64,000 bases of DNA, taken from Platanthera guangdongensis. Taxonomy: Eukaryota; Streptophyta; Magnoliopsida; Asparagales; Orchidaceae. The notes beneath the pieces were generated by a model. The model was given only the letters and a program-made list of their open reading frames with translations. It was not told where the DNA came from and made no database searches. Where the stretch lies: the NCBI GenBank assembly GCA_039583875.1, contig CM077165.1, positions 78,046,757 through 78,110,756 of the forward strand. The letters run 5' to 3'. Shown piece by piece: positions 58,018 through 64,000 of the stretch (positions within the stretch are counted from its first letter, which is position 1; each line of letters begins with the position of its first letter). The position numbers and the translations under genes were made by a program.

Positions 58018-59490
58018 GGATATCTTGGGTACCCATAACGCTGCGAGATACACCTGGGAGTTTTATTGGTGGGGGTGCCCTGCCAGGTAGTATAGGTCCG
58101 TCATTCTTAACTATGGGCCTCCACTCAAACCTTAGTTTATGCTCCTGTTTATGTTGTAAGTTCTTATTTAGATTTCTACGTGTCCTTGTCTGATGACCTA
58201 CAGTTGAATGATATTGCGTTGGAGGTCTGCATTTGTTAATATTGTTCTCTGAGTTAGGTTTATGTTTCATGATGTAAGGATTCATATCATAATGATTCTT
58301 AGACGCCAACTTACGTTTGTTTAATCTGAGCTTTGGAGTGTCTAGTGTTTGTATCCGAGGATGATTCATATGTTTTGGAATCTCATTTACAAGCGCTTGT
58401 CGTTCTCTACTCCAGTTGATTGACATAGTTTTTATATGACCGTTCATATTTAACCTACTTTCAGGTCTTGCTTGAAACTTGTGAGTTGTGTATTGAGAGC
58501 TTTTAAACAAAATTCCCTAAAGCATATTAACTTTTGCAATTAATTCATCATTCTTATTTTTGGGACTCTGTCTAGCTCTATTGTATGCTATTGAGCTATT
58601 TTTAAGAATGACGACGATGGATTCAATACGGGCTTCATACTCACTCCTGAGGTCGTCAAAGGTCTTATTCATCTCCTTAATTTCATTCTTATAATCAATG
58701 CATCTAGCACACTCCGCTTTTACCGTTGATTCTTTTAGACATACTTTCTCATTTTGTTCTCCCGTGGAGAGAGACTCTTTTCCATTAAGTTTTTATTTAA
58801 TTTATCACACTCTATATAACGTGTCGGTGCGTTATCTACCGAGCAAACAGGTGAACACGACGAAGCCCTGGTGAGTTCTATATTAACACACGCTTTTACG
58901 TGGATATTTTCTAAACGTTGTTTGGAATTAATATTCTTTAGTTTCTTAATTCTATGTTTAGCCGCATCTAGAATGTTCAATGTTAAAATAGAATTACATA
59001 AATGAAGGGGGTTTGATTTTCTTACAGTGCTTTTAGATGGGCCAAGATTTGAGTCTTTGAATTCTTCGTGTGTTGCCTCATCCAAGGTTGAGATTTCAAC
59101 TTCCCTTCTATGTGGTATGAATGTCATGTATGTCTCCACAAATAGATCTCCATTTGGTTCTTCACTAAGATCAATGAGAAATTGCTCAGAATTAGAATTT
59201 GCAGAAGGAGAACTATAGGTAGACTCAAGAAATTTCAATATCTCACAGGCAGTAGAAAACATGTATATGAGTTTAAAAATTTGTAGACCAGGCCCTCAAA
59301 ATAAACTATTCATCGCTTTAGCGTTTATGTGACCCACATTCTTGGATAGGCTACTTGGTGGCTTAATACATGTCATGTTCCACACCTCTATGTCTAGACT
59401 TACGAGAAATTTTCTCATTAATGCTTTCCGTTCTTCATAGTTTTTACCCAAGAAGAGTGGCGGTGCTGATGATTTTTCAGTGTACACCAT
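57989..59490 (-). pseudogene. Copia-like gag remnant
   Basis: On the - strand a frame starting at 59490 has PPLFLGKNYEERKALMRKF and NAKAMNSLF, the front of a copia UBN2/DUF4219-type gag. It stops, and later frames (58735-59262, 57989-58510) are basic and low in complexity, with charged stretches such as RIKKLKNINSKQRLE. No zinc knuckle, protease or RT follows before the Athila-like region. The family is different from the Sirevirus-like element. Confidence 0.5.
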
Positions 59491-60908
59491 TCCATCCCCA
59501 CTAGTCGATTTGAGATCGCGTTAATAGAAATTTAAAAATATTCTGTCCCAGAAAATCGAGTCCTTATAGCTACCGTGGGGCATTAGGTCTTTAACACACA
59601 GCGGTAAGTTTATGAACTCGTTTTCCTATACAAAATTGCTTGTACACCACACAGAGTAATTGAATCAAACAGTCATAGCAGAAACATTGAAGCAATAATA
59701 AATTTTATTGCAAGAATTTAAAACAACAAAATGTTTTACCATCATAAAATTGTGATCCCCGTGACGCCGGAGATCGAAGGCGCTGAAGAAAAAAATTCTT
59801 TCGTTTTCTATACCGAACAGCTCCACGGACCGGTTGGCTCTATACCCTTCCCTCTAAGAAAGGACTTCGAGCCAGCTCTTCACCTCCACACAAGGAAGGG
59901 TCTTAGAGCCCTGCTAGATCCTCCGATCTAGACGTCCCTATCCCGGGACGTTTTGTCGCGGAATCATACCCGGATTACGATGACCATTACCGGTCGATTT
60001 TCCTCACCACAAAATTCAGAAAAACAAAAGGTTACAAGAATAAAGATGTAAAGGATCTAAAAGATTAATTTCTACCTCTTGACGATTTCTTCATCCAGCG
60101 ATCCGTGGCCGGTGCTTGAGATATTTGTATGCTAGCAACCGGTCAGCTCTTCGTAGTCGATGTAGATCTTGGATCGACAGAGTTCTTCATGTGCGAACGG
60201 GAGGGAGACGACTTTCTTCTTCTTCGACGGAGACCTTTGGAACAAAATACAAAGAGAGCGACCGAACCCTAGAATGCACGAACTCCTCTCTCTTTTTGTC
60301 ATAGATGCACATCATAGAAACTGAGGTGACCTTATATATCTTTGTGAAAATAGGCTACCACCGACAGTAAGAATAGCACCTGATAGTAGGTTCGCGCACT
60401 TGATGTGCCAGCTGTCCTCCAAATTTGGAAAAATATTCAAAGCGAATATTTTCCTCTTTCCAAAGCTAGCGCGGAGCGGTAAGTAGATAGAGCCCGATGG
60501 TAGACCAGACTCAACACACTCAAAGCCTTGGAGCATTGACTGGGCTATCACGGTACGGTACCAAGCTAGCGACCGACGGTAGTGCTTTCTCAATGCACTC
60601 AACGCCTGGGAGCGTTGAATGGGTTACTGCGATGTGGTACCAGAGTTATCACCTGATGGCTGTGATGTCTCAATGCACTCAGCACGTTGGAGCGTCGAGT
60701 GGGCTAGCACGGGCGGTAGGACTAGCGCCTAGCAGTAGATTCTAGAGAGCACTATCCAATTAATTCCTCCAGCTATCGCCTCCGGTATCGCCTGGTGTTA
60801 TTTTTAGCTTTACTGATCCTTGCGCGGTGTGGTTGATTCACGAGCGCTACATCGAATTAATTCACAGCTACCGTATGGCAGTAACTTCTATCGCTCGGTG
60901 TTAGTATC
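59491..60908 (-). repeat. LTR-like region upstream of the copia-like gag
   Basis: Holds a TATA-type sequence on the - strand (GATATATAAG, 60331-60340) and a hairpin-bearing tandem repeat (60486-60735) above it, in the order promoter elements have in an LTR. I could not find its TG/CA ends or a standard primer site, so boundaries are unknown. It is cut at 60908 by the Sirevirus-like LTR. Confidence 0.45.
60486..60735. repeat. Three degenerate 79-80-bp repeats with stem-loops
   Basis: Each unit contains a form of ACTCAACGC, a short loop, and GCGTTGAAT, which pair to a stem, followed by GGTAC-type palindromes. Units start about 60500, 60580 and 60655. Confidence 0.7.
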
Positions 60909-62817
60909 CGAAAGAACTAGTGCCTAAACACCTAGAGGGGGGGGGGGTGAATAGGTGCACTTAATCTTTTTAACTTTAAAGGCAGAACACTGAATTATTA
61001 GACCTGTTTATGCAATTCTCTACAGTAATTCAGCACATATAACACAGCAATCACAGAATAAATAACACACAAAGTACACACAGCTTTTATAGTGGTTCCC
61101 TAAGGTCTGGGTACATCCACTTTCCCCCTTTTCCTATCTAGTAGTGTAATAGATTCGGCCTAACTTCTCCACTACTTCTCAGATCCACAGATCTTACAGC
61201 TCAGAACCCAAACAGGTTCCTACAACTCAGAGTGATCCCACTCCTACCACTCAGGAACAAAGCCCTACCACTCAGTCTTCACCAAGAACTACACTCAGCC
61301 TTCAACAAGGCCTACACTCAGAGAAATGTATCTCCTACACTCAGGCACACAAGCCCTACCACTCAGCCTTTATAAATATAGGCTTACAACTCAGATCCCT
61401 TAGGATCCTACAGAAAATAAAGAGTACAAAGACTAATAACCACAACTCTGATTGAGAAAGATGAGTTGACTGGCTTCTTGATGAGCTCTTGAAAGAACTT
61501 TGCTGAGATCAACCTCCCTTGGCTTTCTTCAAAGCTTCTTGAGTTAGAACACAATAGGGTTGTATCTCTATGCAGATGATCTTCAATCAACTGCTGACTT
61601 GAGGATCAGATCTCAATCTGAAACTTTCTTATCAGCCTGGTTCAATAGCTGTCTTCTTAGAAGGAGCTTTCTCTCTCCAACTTCTTAGATCTTCACTTGA
61701 AGGTCTTCTTCTTGTTGTGTTGTTTTTCACTTCAATGATTGCTTCATCTGATTCATTATCTTCTGTTGAAGGAATAAGCCTTTATATAAGCATTCTTCAT
61801 GGTGACCGGCTGATCGAGTTTGTAACAAACTCCTGACAACTCTGACAGTAGCAGTTGACCGGTTGAAATGGCAGCTGTCAAGTCATCCAGTCACTTCTTG
61901 AAATTTTTGTCACTGTCTGAAAGTGTCGAGACAGATAGTCGTTATGTGTCGAGATAAATAGACCAAGTGTCGACACAAGTAGACTAAGTGTCGATACTAG
62001 CCTTCATGGTGTCGACACAACTCCTTGTGTTGTAGAAACTGCTTCTCGACACTGCTTCTTCAGAATGTGTCGACACTGATCCTGTGTGTCGATATAAGTC
62101 CTTCTTAGTTGATTTCTGCTATGTGTCGACACAACTCGTTTGTGTCAACACATCTTCTTGTGTTGAAACTTGCTAAGTGTCGACACATCTTCTTTGTGTC
62201 GATACATGCCTTCTGTGTTGAGGATTTTGCTGAGTGTCGACACATCTTCCTTTGTATCGACACATTCTTCATGTGTTGAGACTTTGCTGAGTGTCGACAC
62301 ATCTCCTTTGTTTCGACACTTGTACTTAAACTCTGTTGAAGTTTGCTGAGTGTCGACACAGCCTCCTAGTGTCGACACTTGTACTTGAACTTTGTTGAAG
62401 TTTGCTGAGTGTCGACACAGCCTCCTAGTGTCAACACTTTTGATGTCGACAAAGTTCCTCTGGGTGTCGACACTGCTTCTGAGTGTCGACACTGATTCTT
62501 TAGACAATTCTTCACTGTGTGTCGACACTGCCTGTATGTGTCGACACTTTGCTTCTGATGTCGACTCTTCATTCCTGGTGTCGACATAATTACTCCAAGT
62601 GTCGACACTGCTTCTCTAGGTGTCGACACAAGTCTCCTTAAGTGTCGACACTTTTCTTCTAGGTGTCGACACATGGACTTAGAAACTTTTATGCTTTCCC
62701 TGCAATTACGTAACCTGCACAAAGAAACTCAAAGCACATCAAATACACCTTGATGTATATCATTGAGTAGGGTGAGGCTTCTTCAAATCAGGTACATATA
62801 TTCCAATGTACCCAACA
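60909..62817 (-). repeat. Sirevirus-like 3' LTR, second - strand copy
   Basis: 1909 bp, TGTTGGG start; the terminal CA is changed to CG at the low-coordinate end. Palindrome array at 61923-62672, 20-bp tandem repeat at 61240-61390, G-run at about 60938-60948. Left flank GTATC. Confidence 0.9.
61923..62672. repeat. GTGTCGACAC palindrome array (second - strand LTR)
   Basis: Same array and block structure as 22148-22868, with its own point changes, for example GTGTCAACAC and GTGTCGATAC variants. Confidence 0.92.
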
Positions 62818-62830
62818 ATCTCTCCCTATT
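62818..62830 (-). promoter_or_regulatory. Polypurine tract, second Sirevirus-like copy
   Basis: AATAGGGAGAGAT on the - strand abuts TGTTGGG; one base differs from 22998-23010. Confidence 0.82.
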
Positions 62831-63093
62831 TGGAGAAGTCATAACCCTTAGTCAATGATATACACCATACATAACAAATTTTCAGTATGATGTAAAACAA
62901 TAATATATGATAGGGAAAATACTTAAACATGCGTGAACAGAACATGTATATACAATTAGCTCAGAACAATTAATGTAATAGATTTGAACCATAACACAAT
63001 GTTCTTACAAATTCCAACATTTTAATTAGTCAAAAGTTTACATAGAATTTTAATACAAATGATTACAATTTATAAACTTAAGAAAATGCTATC

Positions 63094-63630
63094 CTAAGGC
63101 TGCTCTGGTTCCTTGATTACAATCCCCTTTCCAGATTGAATCTTTGCTTGAACTGGAGCATCAGTGTCATCAACAGCAACAGACTTCTTCCCTTTGAGAT
63201 CTTTCTTTTTCAGATCTTCAGCCTTTATCTTCTGCCTCTCAAAATAGTGAAAAGGCTTGGGGAAATACTTGCTAGGCTCCTGTGCATTAGGAGGTAGCTT
63301 TCCCAATTTATCCTTCCTTCTATATTGTACAATGGCCTCTTGCCTATTCTCATGCTTTCTCCACTCCAGGTCAGAATACCACTTGCCTCTATCCAGGACA
63401 TTGTCCTTAGCAGCCTTCCAAGCAGTCAAGATGATATTCCTGGATGTGGGGCTCCATTGTTCAAAATCTGGCCTGAGTTCAGCTTGCTCTCTGAACCTTT
63501 TCTTAGACAATTGAGCCTCTTGTTCTTTCAACAAAGCCTCTTGTTCTTTTAGTATTGCCTCTGGCACAGGCTGGACAACTTTCTCTATGATGACATTCTG
63601 ATTTCTGTCAGGGGGACTATGTTGGAACAT
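63094..63630 (-). pseudogene. Extra-region ORF, second Sirevirus-like copy (178 codons open)
   Basis: Close to 23274-23714 and longer: MFQHSPPDRNQ start, repeated KEQEA units, SKKRFREQ, a WYSDLEWRKHENR segment, KYFPKPFHYFERQKIK, and the KEPEQP end. Highly charged and probably helical or coiled coil. Upstream of 63618 it no longer resembles the first copy, so either the subfamily differs or the element is truncated near there. Function unknown. Confidence 0.55.
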
Positions 63631-63739
63631 GGTCTCACACTCCTTAGGTTTGAGAATATCAACTCCCTGCTTGTATTTGATGAGATTGGTTGTGTGATAG
63701 AGTGTGCAGGCTGATAGGTGAAAGGAAAGGAGAAGAGCT

Positions 63740-64000
63740 TCAAAAGGTTACTACCGCCCGGCGACAACCTTATCGCAGCGCGGTAACCATCTCGATCGAC
63801 GCATATCGGTTCGATGGTCGACAGCCCATTTATCAGCTAAGGAAGGATCGTCGACAATCAAAAGCTACCGCCCGACGACAGGACGCTACCGCCGGCGGTA
63901 TCCGGTCGACGTGCATCGAGGGGACGATCGTCGACGATGGTACCTACCGCTCAGGCGATAGTCTTATCGCAGGCGGTAGAATTATTTGGCGAAATGGCGC
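63740..64000. repeat. Palindrome-rich DNA with TACCGCC / GGCGGTA motifs
   Basis: Contains the perfect palindromes TACCGCCGGCGGTA (about 63887-63901) and ATCGTCGACGAT (near 63928-63939), plus several single TACCGCC and GGCGGTA arms. No ORF. The style, though not the sequence as a whole, recalls 60486-60908. It is cut by the window end. Confidence 0.7.

Noticed and set aside
1..64000. Host genes, tRNA or rRNA genes
   Set aside because: Both strands examined; every recognisable coding motif belongs to a retroelement, and I saw no tRNA or rRNA signature.

Overview
This window is intergenic plant DNA made almost entirely of nested LTR retrotransposons. I found no host protein gene, tRNA, rRNA or CRISPR array. 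Ty1/copia and Ty3/gypsy elements primed by initiator-Met tRNA-like sites, chromodomain-bearing Tekay/Del-type integrases, and copia elements with a long LTR and an extra 3' reading-frame region all point to a flowering plant with a repeat-rich genome. The species cannot be named from this sequence. A run of exactly 500 N (32901-33400) marks a scaffold gap.

Layout. 1-2034: LTR of a large Sirevirus-like copia family (+ strand), inserted in a fragment (2035-3636) of a low-copy LTR element here called N2. 3637-13598: gypsy-1, a complete but broken Tekay-type element on the - strand, with target-site duplication (TSD) TAGCT. 13604-14312 and 20567-20768: a decayed Athila-like ORF, split by N1 (14313-20566, - strand, TSD TTCAC). 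N1 is a non-autonomous LTR element with gag plus an intact 757-codon frame but no reverse transcriptase. 21133-32900: a nearly complete Sirevirus-like copia element (- strand), its 5' LTR running into the gap. 33401-40317: gypsy-3 (Tekay-type, + strand). 40318-40780: the N2 LTR again. 40781-56740: gypsy-2 (same insertion as gypsy-1, again TAGCT), split by gypsy-4 (45625-51681, TSD TGATT), a gag-only element. 56746-58017: the Athila-like ORF again, uninterrupted. 57989-60908: remnant of another copia-like element (gag and LTR-like DNA). 60909-63630: a second partial Sirevirus-like copy. 63740-64000: palindrome-rich DNA.

Two stretches are colinear copies of each other: copy A (3168-21132) and copy B (40318-58017), in the same orientation on either side of the gap. 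Each carries insertions the other lacks, so each shows empty sites for the other. This is either a local segmental duplication or two haplotypes placed end to end by the assembler.

Three things stand out. (1) Three Tekay-type copies from two families carry a 73-75 bp GT-AG intron candidate exactly at the gag/protease junction; splicing would fuse the two frames, while the unspliced RNA stops just inside the intron. (2) The LTRs of copia and gypsy families are packed with short perfect palindromes near their 5' ends: GTGTCGACAC in the copia family, spaced at about 19-20 bp or multiples of it, and 24-bp hairpins in the Tekay families whose two arms change together. (3) N1 combines gag with a long acidic, proline-rich reading frame ending in an integrase C-terminal domain, behind a leader made of about 570 bp of AT-rich heptamers.
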